From: CAYRGQ01 sp964423925
GTDB taxonomy: Bacteria > Bacteroidota > Bacteroidia > Sphingobacteriales > Sphingobacteriaceae
Direction of reading: 5' to 3'
NCBI GenBank assembly: GCA_964423925.1
Contig: CAYRGQ010000038.1
Span: 1-26,242 of the forward strand
Length of the DNA: 26,242 nucleotides
The notes under the pieces were generated by a model, which saw only the letters and a program-made list of their open reading frames with translations, was not told where the DNA came from and did not search any database. The position numbers and the translations under genes were made by a program. Positions within the stretch are counted from its first letter, which is position 1. Each line of letters starts with the position of its first letter. Below are positions 1 through 8,480 of the stretch, piece after piece.

Positions 1-2
1 AC

Positions 3-482
3 GGGATTGATAAGTTGCAGAAGAACAACATCTGTATTTACGATTGCTTTACGCCGATGCCTATCCTCGGCATTGAGGATAAACTGGGCGTGAAACCCTC
101 GCGCCTTCCAATAGCGGCGTTTGTTTTCGGCATCACCGGTACGTTTTTGGGCTTCTCCTTGCTATACTATACGATGGTGCACGACTGGCCGATGAATATT
201 GGTGGCAAGCCGGCGCTGGCCTTGCCAGACTTTGTGCCCGTGACGTTCGAGGTGACGATTCTGCTTTGCGCATTGGGTATGGTGGCGACGTTTTTCTACC
301 GCAATCACTTGTTTCCGGGGCGTGCGCCACGGGTAATGGACTTGCGTGCAACGGACGATCGGTTTGTCATTGCCATCGACGCCCGCGAGAACACAAGCCA
401 CGAACAGATCGAGGCTTTGCTGAAGGATGCTGGAGCGGTAGAAGTGAAGTACAACGACAGAAAATATGTTAGCTATGAATAA
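3..482 (+). CDS. actD: ACIII membrane subunit ActD (DUF3341), 5' end cut by window edge
   Basis: This is the C-terminal ~159 residues of the DUF3341 subunit of alternative complex III, the quinol:cytochrome c oxidoreductase of Bacteroidota. The open frame runs in from the left edge with no stop, and a full ActD is roughly 20 residues longer, so the TTG at position 15 is not the true start. Family hallmarks visible are the soluble segment ending in 'YDCFTPMPILGIEDKLG', then 'SRLPIAAFVFGITGTFLG' opening a first membrane helix, 'DWPMNIGGKP' between helices, and a second helix near residues 80-100. The C-terminal domain faces the aqueous side. In the known ACIII structures ActD packs beside the quinol-binding subunits rather than holding redox cofactors. 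Its last 8 bases overlap actE, which implies translational coupling in the act-cox operon. Confidence 0.93.
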   Translation, partial: GIDKLQKNNICIYDCFTPMPILGIEDKLGVKPSRLPIAAFVFGITGTFLGFSLLYYTMVHDWPMNIGGKPALALPDFVPVTFEVTILLCALGMVATFFYRNHLFPGRAPRVMDLRATDDRFVIAIDARENTSHEQIEALLKDAGAVEVKYNDRKYVSYE

Positions 483-1107
483 GGTGAAATTTCTAGGAAC
501 TATCGGCGCTGCGTTGGCAGTGGCGGCCGTGGTAAGTGCTTGCGGCGACGGGAAGACGCGCAGCACAGGCTGGGAATTTTCAAGAAATATGTACGACGCG
601 ATTGGGTATGATGCGGATCAGCCAAACCCTAACTTCGCGGATGGACTCACGGCCCAGACGCCGCCAGCTGGCAGCGTGCCGATAGGCTTTGACCGGTTTG
701 AGTATGACAAGTCGGTTGACGGATGGCGGGCTGCCGGCGAGGAGCTAACCAACCCCCTTGACGTTTCCGAAGCTAACTTGCAACAAGGACAAGCCTTGTA
801 CAACGCATACTGTGCGGTGTGCCATGGTGTAGAAGGCAAGGGCGATGGCCCCATCACGATGGATCGCCAACTTGTTACCCAAGCGGGCAGCCGGCAGTTG
901 GAGAACTTTCCTCCTCCGCCTTCTTTCGCGTCTAGCGATGGCGCCAACTCGACCCGCTCAGCAGGGCCCATGGCCAATTTGAATGACGGGAATATTTACC
1001 ATACGATTTATTGGGGCTATAACGTGATGGGTTCGCACGCTTCGCAGTTAGATCCCGAGGAGCGTTGGAAGGTGGTCATGTATGTTAGGGAATTACAAAA
1101 GAAATAG
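475..1107 (+). CDS. actE: ACIII monohaem cytochrome c lipoprotein ActE
   Basis: A 210-aa lipoprotein cytochrome c subunit of alternative complex III that carries electrons out of the complex towards CuA of the adjacent oxidase. I chose the ATG at 475 rather than the in-frame ATG at 466 because it gives a clean signal peptide (MNKVKFLG...) ending in a VVSAC lipobox with the lipidated Cys at residue 23. The single haem c site is C113-A-V-C116-H117. A likely distal Met ligand is in 'NVMGSHA' near the C-terminus, followed by the typical cytochrome c helix 'EERWKVVMYVRELQ'. The start lies inside the end of actD (ATGAATAA overlap). The mature protein should be anchored to the periplasmic face of the inner membrane. 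Confidence 0.93.
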   Translation: MNKVKFLGTIGAALAVAAVVSACGDGKTRSTGWEFSRNMYDAIGYDADQPNPNFADGLTAQTPPAGSVPIGFDRFEYDKSVDGWRAAGEELTNPLDVSEANLQQGQALYNAYCAVCHGVEGKGDGPITMDRQLVTQAGSRQLENFPPPPSFASSDGANSTRSAGPMANLNDGNIYHTIYWGYNVMGSHASQLDPEERWKVVMYVRELQKK

Positions 1108-1126
1108 TTATATCAGATTAATATAA

Positions 1127-2362
1127 ATGGGAACTCACAGTCAACACCACGATTATAACTTCAACGAGCGATTCGTGTTCACCAGCCGAGCGAAGATGCT
1201 CAGCTTGGCGGCACTGGTGGTCGGCGTTGTCGCTATTGCCCTTGGCCTGCTTTCAGGCGATCACATCATGGTAGAACGTACGTTTGCCAATTTGTTGCTG
1301 ATGGGCTATTACTTTACCTGCGTATGTGCGGCGGGTGCGTTCTTCGTTGCCTTGCAGCTGGTCACCCAATCCGGATGGTCGGCGGGTATGATACGTATAC
1401 CTCAGGCTATGGCTCATGTTTTGCCACTCGCGTCGGTTATCCTATTCATTATTACGTCGGTAGGTCTTTTTAGCCATAACCTATATCACCACTGGTATGG
1501 TGAGGGACTGATGGACCCCAACAGCCCAAACTATGACAAGTTGGTAGCCAGCAAGGAATGGTTCCTTAATGCACCGGGCTTCCTGATTCGTCAAGTGCTT
1601 TTCATGGGCGCATATAGCATTTGTGCTTGGATGTTAGCGAAGTATTCTTACAACGAAGATTTGACCGGTGGCCTGGCATCCTACAAAAAAGCGTTCAAGC
1701 TTTCTGCTGGATTTCTGGTAATCTTCGGGTTCACGACGCCCATTTGGTCGTTCGATACCATTATGTCTTTGGAAGCACATTGGTTCTCCACCATGTTTGG
1801 CTGGTATAACTTCGCTGCGATGTGGGTGAGCGCGCTCTGCGTAATCACGTTAATCATCATCTACCTGAAGAAAAATGGATACATGAGCTGGGTGAACGAA
1901 AACCACCTCCACGATATGGGTAAGCTGATTTTCGGTTTCTCGATCTTCTGGACATACGTATGGTTTTCGCAATTTATGCTGATCTATTATGCGAATATCC
2001 CCGAAGAGACCGTTTATTTTTATAAGCGGTGGGAGCCCGAGTACAAGTTTTGGTTCTGGCTGAATGTTGTGATCAATTTCGTAGCGCCGGTCTTATTGCT
2101 GATGGACCGCGATGCGAAGCGTAAAGTGGGCGTCATGACTTTCGTGTGCATCTTGTTGCTGCTTGGCCATTGGCTTGACTACTATATTATGGTGATGCCT
2201 GGTACAGTAGAGATGCACAACGGCTTTGGCTGGATTGAGTTGGGTACGGCAGTCGGCTTTGTGGGCCTATTCTGCTTACTCGTGCTGAGCAAGCTGGCCA
2301 AGCACTCCCTGGCACCAGCTAGGCACCCGCTATTGGAAGAGAGTTTGCACCATCAAATTTAG
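1127..2362 (+). CDS. actF: ACIII quinol-binding integral membrane subunit ActF
   Basis: A 411-aa polytopic membrane protein of the NrfD/PsrC-like superfamily, the second quinol-binding core subunit of alternative complex III (ActC, the paralogue, should lie upstream of the window). It starts with a short soluble stretch rich in His and aromatic residues, followed by about ten hydrophobic helices; 'SHNLYHHWYGEGLMDPNSPNYD' is a conserved periplasmic loop. Length fits the family. It follows actE after 19 bases with no terminator, so it is part of the same transcript. Its last codons (2344-2347) contain the TTTG element of an apparent internal promoter for coxB. Confidence 0.92.
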   Translation: MGTHSQHHDYNFNERFVFTSRAKMLSLAALVVGVVAIALGLLSGDHIMVERTFANLLLMGYYFTCVCAAGAFFVALQLVTQSGWSAGMIRIPQAMAHVLPLASVILFIITSVGLFSHNLYHHWYGEGLMDPNSPNYDKLVASKEWFLNAPGFLIRQVLFMGAYSICAWMLAKYSYNEDLTGGLASYKKAFKLSAGFLVIFGFTTPIWSFDTIMSLEAHWFSTMFGWYNFAAMWVSALCVITLIIIYLKKNGYMSWVNENHLHDMGKLIFGFSIFWTYVWFSQFMLIYYANIPEETVYFYKRWEPEYKFWFWLNVVINFVAPVLLLMDRDAKRKVGVMTFVCILLLLGHWLDYYIMVMPGTVEMHNGFGWIELGTAVGFVGLFCLLVLSKLAKHSLAPARHPLLEESLHHQI

Positions 2363-2376
2363 GTTTCGTATTTTTG
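2344..2376 (+). promoter_or_regulatory. Bacteroidota-type promoter for coxB
   Basis: TTTG at 2344-2347 and TATTTTTG at 2369-2376 match the Bacteroidota sigma-A consensus TTTG-N19-21-TAnnTTTG with a 21-base gap. The upstream element lies inside the last codons of actF and the -7 box just after its stop. A transcript would start near 2382, leaving a leader of about 35 nt before the coxB ATG at 2417. This is sequence matching only. Confidence 0.55.
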
Positions 2377-2416
2377 TCGTACTGAACGTTAACGAACTAC
2401 CGTCATTATAAAGAAA

Positions 2417-3769
2417 ATGAACTTTAAACGAAATATTAGATTCAAGTCAATCGTAGGGATTATCTGCTTGCTGGGGCTTTGGACGCTAGGTCCTTTGCAC
2501 GCACAAGAAACGGGTGCTGCTGAGGCGGTAGAGGTAGTGGATACTGCCTCCGCGACTGAAGCATCGAGCGATACGGGAACGGTAGCCGCAGAGGCAACCG
2601 CAGGGCAGGACTCTGCCGTAGCGGCGACGACTTCGACGACAACCGCGCCAGCAGTCTCCACGGCAGCGAGCAGCACCGCAGCAGCGGTGGAGGAAGGCAT
2701 CGATCCGCAGGTCTATAAAAACTTCTTTTATTACGTATTCTTGTTTGTTTTGGTATGTGTCTTCGTAGCGGCTATCGGTCGTATCCTGCAGATCTACGAG
2801 CTGACGCGGACCATGAACGGAAAAAGCAACGAGTACTATTTCAACAACCTTAACGCCACGTTTTTCCTGATTTCTTTGGTAGTCGGTCTGTATGGCGTGT
2901 ATTGGTCGTATGTTAACCACGGCGCAATGTCCGTGCGTGACGCAGCTACCGAACACGGTCAGGCTATTGACGTGATGTTCTTGGTCACCACGATCATCGT
3001 TACGATCGTGTTGGTTTTGACGCACATCGCGCTGTTTGGCTTCGTGTACACTTACCGTGCGCGCCCCAACCGCAAGGCCTATTTCTATCCGCATAATAAC
3101 ACCATCGAGAAGGTTTGGACGATTGTTCCGGCCACGGTATTGACCATCTTGGTGCTGTTCGGCTTCTTCACGTGGCGGGCTATTACCAACGTACCCGAGG
3201 ACGAGGTCGAGCGTGCATTGAAGATTGAAGTCGTAGGGGAGCAGTTCATGTGGACTGTTCGTTATCCTGGATTCGACGGGCAAATTGGTCCGCGGAACTA
3301 CAAGTTGACCACGCCAACCAACGGTATTGGTATCGACTTCTCGGATCAGACCAGCTGGGACGACCAGATGGCGTCGGAGATTGTACTGCCGGTCAACCAG
3401 CCTGTACGTTTCCAAATCACGTCTAAGGATGCATTGCACAGCTTCTACATTCCTGATTTTCGCGTGCAGATGAATGCAGTGCCCGGTATGAACACGTATT
3501 TCCAGTTCACTCCGACCATCACCACGCAGGAGATGCGCGAGAAGATGGATGACTACAGCTATAATTTCGTAATGCTTTGCGCTAAGATTTGTGGCACGAA
3601 CCACTTTAACATGCAACGTACCGTCCGTGTCGTAACGGAGGAAGAGTATCGCGAGTGGCTTGCAGAACAACCGTATTTCCTCACCGAGGATCTACGTAAG
3701 GAATTTGGTATTGGGCAGGTGGCAAAGGAGGAGGCTGCGGACGCAAGCCTGTTAGCTTCGGCCAATTAA
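2417..3769 (+). CDS. coxB: Cytochrome c oxidase subunit II (CuA subunit)
   Basis: A 450-aa subunit II that accepts electrons from the ACIII cytochrome at its binuclear CuA site. An N-terminal signal-like segment ending 'LGPLHAQ' is followed by an Ala/Thr/Ser/acidic low-complexity stretch (about residues 32-92). Four hydrophobic segments come next, two more than the classical two-helix hairpin, and then a periplasmic cupredoxin domain. CuA ligands are readable: H341 in 'LHSFYIP', then C388-A-K-I-C392-G-T-N-H396-F-N-M399. The residue between the cysteines that is usually Glu (its backbone carbonyl binds copper) is Lys here, which I believe is common in this phylum. There is no C-terminal cytochrome c domain, so this is aa3 rather than caa3, consistent with ActE supplying the haem c. 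It has its own promoter upstream. Confidence 0.95.
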   Translation: MNFKRNIRFKSIVGIICLLGLWTLGPLHAQETGAAEAVEVVDTASATEASSDTGTVAAEATAGQDSAVAATTSTTTAPAVSTAASSTAAAVEEGIDPQVYKNFFYYVFLFVLVCVFVAAIGRILQIYELTRTMNGKSNEYYFNNLNATFFLISLVVGLYGVYWSYVNHGAMSVRDAATEHGQAIDVMFLVTTIIVTIVLVLTHIALFGFVYTYRARPNRKAYFYPHNNTIEKVWTIVPATVLTILVLFGFFTWRAITNVPEDEVERALKIEVVGEQFMWTVRYPGFDGQIGPRNYKLTTPTNGIGIDFSDQTSWDDQMASEIVLPVNQPVRFQITSKDALHSFYIPDFRVQMNAVPGMNTYFQFTPTITTQEMREKMDDYSYNFVMLCAKICGTNHFNMQRTVRVVTEEEYREWLAEQPYFLTEDLRKEFGIGQVAKEEAADASLLASAN

Positions 3770-3801
3770 TTTATTAAGGATTACAGCGAAACAACAAAGA
3801 T

Positions 3802-5682
3802 ATGTCAACGATAGCAACGTCTCATAACGCAGATCATCTTCACACGCATGATCATCACCATGAGGAGTCATTTTGGACTAAATACGTGTTTAGTCAGGAT
3901 CACAAAATGATTGCGAAGCAGTTTTTGATTACCGGTATCATCATGGCGGTGTTTGCCATGTTGCTGTCCGTGTTATTCCGTATACAGCTCGCATGGCCTG
4001 ACCAAGAATTTCCGATTTTGGAAGTTTTCTTAGGCAAGTGGGCAGCAGGTGGCCGGATTAATCCAGATTTCTTCCTAGCATTGGTGACCATCCACGGGAC
4101 GATTATGGTTTTCTTCGTGCTCACCGCCGGGCTTAGTGGTACGTTTAGTAACCTGTTGATTCCGTATCAGCTGGGCGCGCGAGACATGGCGTCACCGTTT
4201 ATGAACATGCTGTCGTATTGGTTCTTCTTCTCAGCGTGCGTGGTGATGATATCGTCGTTCTTCATCGAGAGCGGTCCTGCAGCCGCCGGATGGACGGTTT
4301 ATCCGCCGCTATCCGCCGTACCAACAGCCATGCCAGGGTCCGGTTTAGGGATGTCCTTGTGGTTGTTCAGCATGGTGCTGTTTATCATTTCACAGATTTT
4401 GGGTGGTACGAACTATATCAGTACGGTATTGAATATGCGTACCAAAGGCATGGACCTGTGGAAAATGCCATTGACGATTTGGGCGTTTTTCCTGACGGCA
4501 ATTGTAGGTATGCTTTCCTTCCCCGTATTGGTGTCCGCAGTTGTTCTGTTGATATTCGACCGGAGCATGGGTACGAGCTTTTACCTCTCTGATCTCGTGG
4601 TTCAAGGACAAATCCTGCCAAACGAAGGCGGTAGCCCTATTCTGTTCCAACACTTGTTCTGGTTCCTGGGCCACCCCGAGGTATATATCGTATTGATGCC
4701 TGCTTTGGGTCTGACCTCTGAAGTTATCTCGACCAACTCGCGCAAGCCGATTTTCGGTTATCACGCGATGGTGTACTCGCTTATCGGTATCACGGTACTG
4801 TCCTTCATCGTATGGGGACACCACATGTTCGTGACGGGTATGAACCCGTTCCTAGGCGGGGTATTTATGATTACGACATTGATTATTGCGGTGCCATCAG
4901 CCGTGAAGTCATTTAACTACATCGCCACGCTCTGGCGCGGAAACATCAAGTTCACCCCAGCGATGCTATTTGCCATTGGCATGGTATCGTTCTTCATCTC
5001 GGGTGGATTGACAGGTCTGTACGTTGGAAACGCGGCATTGGACATCACGGTACACGACACTTATTTCGTAGTAGCTCACTTCCATTTGGTAATGGGATCG
5101 GCATCGATATTTGGTATGCTGTGTGGGGTGTATCACTGGTACCCCAAACTGTTTGGCCGCATGATGAACCCTAAGCTCGGGTACTTACACTTCTGGCTCA
5201 CCTTTATTGGGGCTTACCTGGTGTTCTTCCCGATGCACTTTATGGGCATCGATGGCGTGCCACGTCGTTATTACGCCTTTACCGAGTTCCCCTTCATGGA
5301 GAAGTGGCTTTCGGTGAACGTATTCATCACGTGGGCTGCAATCATCGCTTCGTTGGCGCAGGTAGCGTTCCTTTGGAACTTCTTTGCGTCCATCCGTTGG
5401 GGTAAGCGGGCGACACAAAACCCATGGAAGTCCAATACGTTAGAGTGGACTACACCTGTAGAGCATATCCACGGCAACTGGCCGGGAGAGATCCCGACGG
5501 TACACCGTTGGCCATACGACTACAGCAAGCCGGGTCACCACGAGGATTTCATCCCGCAGACGGTGCCATTCTCGGAAACGATGAGTTCCAACTTGCCACA
5601 CGACTTTGAAGGAGACGAGGAGGCAGAACGTATACAGCGTCAGTGGGAGGCAGAGAATAAGCCCGAAACGAAAGAGGCTTAA
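3802..5682 (+). CDS. coxA: Cytochrome c oxidase subunit I, type A1 haem-copper oxidase
   Basis: The 626-aa catalytic subunit: it reduces O2 to water at the haem a3-CuB centre and pumps protons. Metal ligands are visible: H98 ('TIHGTIMVF') and H428 for low-spin haem a, H426 for haem a3 ('VVAHFHLVMG'), and H291, H340 and H341 for CuB ('GHPEVY' and 'WGHHMF'). Y295 is the Tyr cross-linked to H291. E293 within HPEVY is the D-channel glutamate that defines type A1 enzymes. Twelve or more membrane helices are expected. The N-terminus is unusually His-rich (HNADHLHTHDHHHEE), possibly a copper-handling tail. The C-terminus after the last helix is a long charged soluble tail with 'TPVEHIHGNWPGEIP'. It follows coxB after 32 bases. 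Confidence 0.97.
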   Translation: MSTIATSHNADHLHTHDHHHEESFWTKYVFSQDHKMIAKQFLITGIIMAVFAMLLSVLFRIQLAWPDQEFPILEVFLGKWAAGGRINPDFFLALVTIHGTIMVFFVLTAGLSGTFSNLLIPYQLGARDMASPFMNMLSYWFFFSACVVMISSFFIESGPAAAGWTVYPPLSAVPTAMPGSGLGMSLWLFSMVLFIISQILGGTNYISTVLNMRTKGMDLWKMPLTIWAFFLTAIVGMLSFPVLVSAVVLLIFDRSMGTSFYLSDLVVQGQILPNEGGSPILFQHLFWFLGHPEVYIVLMPALGLTSEVISTNSRKPIFGYHAMVYSLIGITVLSFIVWGHHMFVTGMNPFLGGVFMITTLIIAVPSAVKSFNYIATLWRGNIKFTPAMLFAIGMVSFFISGGLTGLYVGNAALDITVHDTYFVVAHFHLVMGSASIFGMLCGVYHWYPKLFGRMMNPKLGYLHFWLTFIGAYLVFFPMHFMGIDGVPRRYYAFTEFPFMEKWLSVNVFITWAAIIASLAQVAFLWNFFASIRWGKRATQNPWKSNTLEWTTPVEHIHGNWPGEIPTVHRWPYDYSKPGHHEDFIPQTVPFSETMSSNLPHDFEGDEEAERIQRQWEAENKPETKEA

Positions 5683-5792
5683 TTCGTCGCCATTCCCAGG
5701 TGAAAGCGCGTGCAGCGGCCTGTCTGGTACAAGCGCCTGGGCGAAATGATGATTCGGCAAAAAGGAATTAGTATAGCAAAAGGGATAGAACG

Positions 5793-6842
5793 ATGTTGCC
5801 TCCTGCGGAAAAGCGATTTCTCCTTGCCAACTTGGTTGCCATCATCTCCCTGTTTGCCGTCATCAGTGCCGGAGGCATTGTACGGAGCACAGGCTCTGGA
5901 ATGGGGTGTCCCGATTGGCCCACTTGTTTTGGGCAGCTGGTTCCGCCTACCGACGTTTCGCAACTACCGGAAGGCTACGAAAAGGTTTACGTAGAAGGCC
6001 GCCAGCAGAAAAACGAGCGGTTTGCCGGTACGCTGGAGCGCTTGGGATACACGGAAATCGCCAACCGCATCAGGCACGACGAAAGCATTCTCGAGCATGA
6101 AGAGTTTAACGCTGCCAAGACGTGGACGGAGTTCTTGAATCGTCTGGTGGGCGCCATTACAGGGATAGTATTGCTGGTATGTGCGATTTTCTCCCTGACG
6201 TTCTTAAAAAGTAAGGTTATTATCACGGTGTTGAGTATCGTGAATGTGTTTGCCGTAGGTTTTCAGGCTTGGCTTGGCTCGATTGTCGTATCGACCAACT
6301 TAATGCCTGGGATGATTACGGTGCACATGCTCGTTGCGATTTTGATTTTAGGCATTAGCATTTATACCTATTTCAAGGCGCGCTCATTGCGCGATAAAAA
6401 CCTGCTGGTATACCATCGGTCTGCCTGGATGAAATGGGTGGCCTTTGCATCCCTGGTGGTTATTGTGGCGCAGATTGCGATTGGCACGGACGTCCGCGAA
6501 GGCGTGGATACGCTCGCGTCATCGGCTACGCCCCGCGGGGAATGGCTAACGGCTATCGGCCAACCGTTTTTCCTGCACCGCAGCTTGTCCTACTTGTCCT
6601 TCGGGCTGGTGTTGGTGTTGTTATTCTTGATTCGGTCGCGGTTTGCCTCGTCTACCGCTCAAAGCAAGTACACCAACGTCTTGGTCGGGCTTTTTGTCTT
6701 GCAGTTACTGACAGGCATTATCCTGTCCTATTTTGCAGTGCCGCCCTTTGCGCAGACGGCACATTTGATTTTGGCGAGTTTGATTTTCGGAGCACAATAC
6801 TATTTGATGCTTCTATTGGGCAAACCTGTCGCGCAGTTTTAA
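5793..6842 (+). CDS. ctaA: Haem A synthase (CtaA/COX15 family)
   Basis: A 349-aa integral membrane enzyme that oxidises the C8 methyl of haem O to a formyl group, giving haem A for CoxA. Signature elements are 'RSTGSGMGCPDWPTCFGQLVPP' near the N-terminus, containing the loop cysteine pair, then eight hydrophobic helices in two homologous halves. Haem-ligand-type histidines are H178 ('ITVHML'), H262 ('FLHRSLSY') and H324 ('TAHLIL'). The position expected to be His in the E-x-x-H-R motif reads E113-F-L-N116-R, so one of the four usual histidines is Asn. The long charged loop between helices 1 and 2 (roughly residues 60-105) is larger than in Bacillus CtaA. The gene sits between coxA and ctaB in the same direction. 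Confidence 0.92.
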   Translation: MLPPAEKRFLLANLVAIISLFAVISAGGIVRSTGSGMGCPDWPTCFGQLVPPTDVSQLPEGYEKVYVEGRQQKNERFAGTLERLGYTEIANRIRHDESILEHEEFNAAKTWTEFLNRLVGAITGIVLLVCAIFSLTFLKSKVIITVLSIVNVFAVGFQAWLGSIVVSTNLMPGMITVHMLVAILILGISIYTYFKARSLRDKNLLVYHRSAWMKWVAFASLVVIVAQIAIGTDVREGVDTLASSATPRGEWLTAIGQPFFLHRSLSYLSFGLVLVLLFLIRSRFASSTAQSKYTNVLVGLFVLQLLTGIILSYFAVPPFAQTAHLILASLIFGAQYYLMLLLGKPVAQF

Positions 6843-6895
6843 GATAAAGAATATCCTGCTGCCGGCAACGTGCGGGAGGGAGTGAAAAAAGAAGA

Positions 6896-7888
6896 ATGGA
6901 TCCATTGAATAAGGAAGTGCACGGCAATGAGTCGACGACGGATGGAGCGATTAAGACCAACCGTTCGGTGGAGGGGTTCATGTCTGTGAAGCAATTTTTT
7001 GCTGATTTGAAGCTGTTGGTGAAAATGCGGTTGACGATGACCGTCGTTTTCTCCGCGTCGATTGCGTTTTTAATCGGCAGCGCACAGCAGGGTGGAATTA
7101 ACTGGGCCAACTGGGTGGTGCTGACCTTAGGCGGATTTCTGGTAACGGGTTCGGCCAACGGCTTCAACGAGATCATCGAGCGAGATTTGGACAGGCTTAT
7201 GAAGCGTACCAGCAACCGGCCTTTGCCCTCCGGAAGGATGACGACGGGCCAAGCCTTGGTGCTGAGCCTCGCGATGGGTTTCATTGGCACGTATACGTTG
7301 CTGACGCTAAATTTCATCGCTGGGGTGCTGTCGGTATTCTCCATCTTTCTGTATGCCTTTTTGTATACGCCACTAAAGCGCAAGTCGCCCATAGCCGTCT
7401 TTGTCGGCGCGTTTCCGGGGGCTTTGCCGCCGCTTATCGGTTACTACGCGGCATTTTCGCAAGATGACTTGGCATTATACAGCCAGATTAATGCCGAGGC
7501 AATCGTCATTATTCCGCTCGTGCTTTTCGCCATACAGTTCATCTGGCAGTTCCCGCATTTCTGGGGCATTGCTTGGGTATTGGATGAGGATTACAAACGT
7601 GCGGGATTCCGCCTGTTGCCTACCACCAAGCGTGATAAAGTGTCGTCGTTTATGGTGCTGCTGTCTACCGTCCTGATGATTCCCATCAGCTTACTGCCGT
7701 TTTATTTCGGCTTCGGGGGCTATGTGGTATCGGCCATATCGCTAGCTGGCGGGTTGCTCTTTAGCTGGTATGGACTGCAGCTTTTTCTGAAGAACGACTT
7801 GGCATCGGCCAAAAAGGTGATGTTTACGTCATTCTTCTATCTGCCCCTTATTCAATTGGTCTTGTTATTTGACTTTAAGGCATTATGA
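6896..7888 (+). CDS. ctaB: Protohaem IX farnesyltransferase (haem O synthase)
   Basis: A UbiA-superfamily prenyltransferase that attaches a farnesyl group to haem B to make haem O, the substrate of CtaA. The first Asp-rich site is 'NEIIERDLDRLMKRTSNRPLP' (N-x5-D-x2-D type with the NRPLP continuation) and the second is 'DEDYKRAGFRLLP'. Nine membrane helices are expected. As called the protein has 330 aa with a 28-residue hydrophilic extension; an in-frame ATG at 6980 (MSVKQFFADLK) would give 302 aa, closer to the usual length, and I cannot decide between them. The stop codon overlaps the next gene's start by 4 bases (ATGATGG context), implying coupling to the subunit III gene. Confidence 0.94.
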   Translation: MDPLNKEVHGNESTTDGAIKTNRSVEGFMSVKQFFADLKLLVKMRLTMTVVFSASIAFLIGSAQQGGINWANWVVLTLGGFLVTGSANGFNEIIERDLDRLMKRTSNRPLPSGRMTTGQALVLSLAMGFIGTYTLLTLNFIAGVLSVFSIFLYAFLYTPLKRKSPIAVFVGAFPGALPPLIGYYAAFSQDDLALYSQINAEAIVIIPLVLFAIQFIWQFPHFWGIAWVLDEDYKRAGFRLLPTTKRDKVSSFMVLLSTVLMIPISLLPFYFGFGGYVVSAISLAGGLLFSWYGLQLFLKNDLASAKKVMFTSFFYLPLIQLVLLFDFKAL

Positions 7889-8472
7889 TGGCAATGAAGT
7901 ATACGGAAGAAAAAGAAGACCTGGTCGTACGTAAGGCGAAGCGATTCAACCTGTGGCTCGGGATGATTGGCATGTTTATGATGTTTGCCGCACTTTCGAG
8001 CGGTTTTATCGTGTACACCGCCGGCGGCGCAGATCGCGGCTTGAAAACCATTTTGCCAAACACGTTTATTTATAGCACGGTAGCGATTGTCGTGAGCAGC
8101 GTGACGATGCATCTGGCTTATTTAGCGGCAAAGAAGACTGAATTCGCGAAGCAGCGGTTGCTGTTGGTGGTCACCATCCTGCTCGGCATTGCTTTTTTTG
8201 TGTTGCAGGTTGAAGCTTGGGGAATCCTGACGGCGCGGGGCATTGTATTGGTGAACCCTAATGCGTCCCAGTCATTTATCTATATCTTTACCGGCATGCA
8301 CCTGGCTCACATCGTCGCGGGGGTGCTGGTACTGACTCGCGCGTTAATTGGTCAGTTGCGGAGCATTCCCCAAGTGAACAACGTATTTCGCATGGAGCTG
8401 GCAAGCATCTTTTGGCATTTCTTAGGCCTTTTGTGGATTTATATTTATGTTTTCTTACTTTTGAACCAATAA
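7885..8472 (+). CDS. Cytochrome c oxidase subunit III, first copy (195 aa)
   Basis: A 195-aa haem-copper oxidase subunit III family protein with five predicted helices. Recognisable family segments are 'KRFNLWLGMIGMFMMFAALSSGFIVY', 'FIYIFTGMHLAHIVAGV' (H-x2-H around the helix 4 region) and the C-terminal 'ASIFWHFLGLLWIYIYVFLLL'. Subunit III has no redox centre; it stabilises the active site and proton uptake. Bacteroidota aa3 operons commonly carry two different subunit III genes in tandem, and this is the shorter one. It overlaps ctaB by 4 bases and is followed 8 bases later by the second copy. The start could be any of three close ATGs (7885, 7888, 7894). Confidence 0.9.
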   Translation: MMAMKYTEEKEDLVVRKAKRFNLWLGMIGMFMMFAALSSGFIVYTAGGADRGLKTILPNTFIYSTVAIVVSSVTMHLAYLAAKKTEFAKQRLLLVVTILLGIAFFVLQVEAWGILTARGIVLVNPNASQSFIYIFTGMHLAHIVAGVLVLTRALIGQLRSIPQVNNVFRMELASIFWHFLGLLWIYIYVFLLLNQ

Positions 8473-8480
8473 TACTAACA

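Noticed and set aside
2486..3670. A 394-codon open frame on the minus strand
   Set aside because: It lies entirely antisense to coxB, whose protein is fully conserved with CuA ligands. The antisense product has no family-like segment, and long antisense frames are common opposite GC-biased codons.
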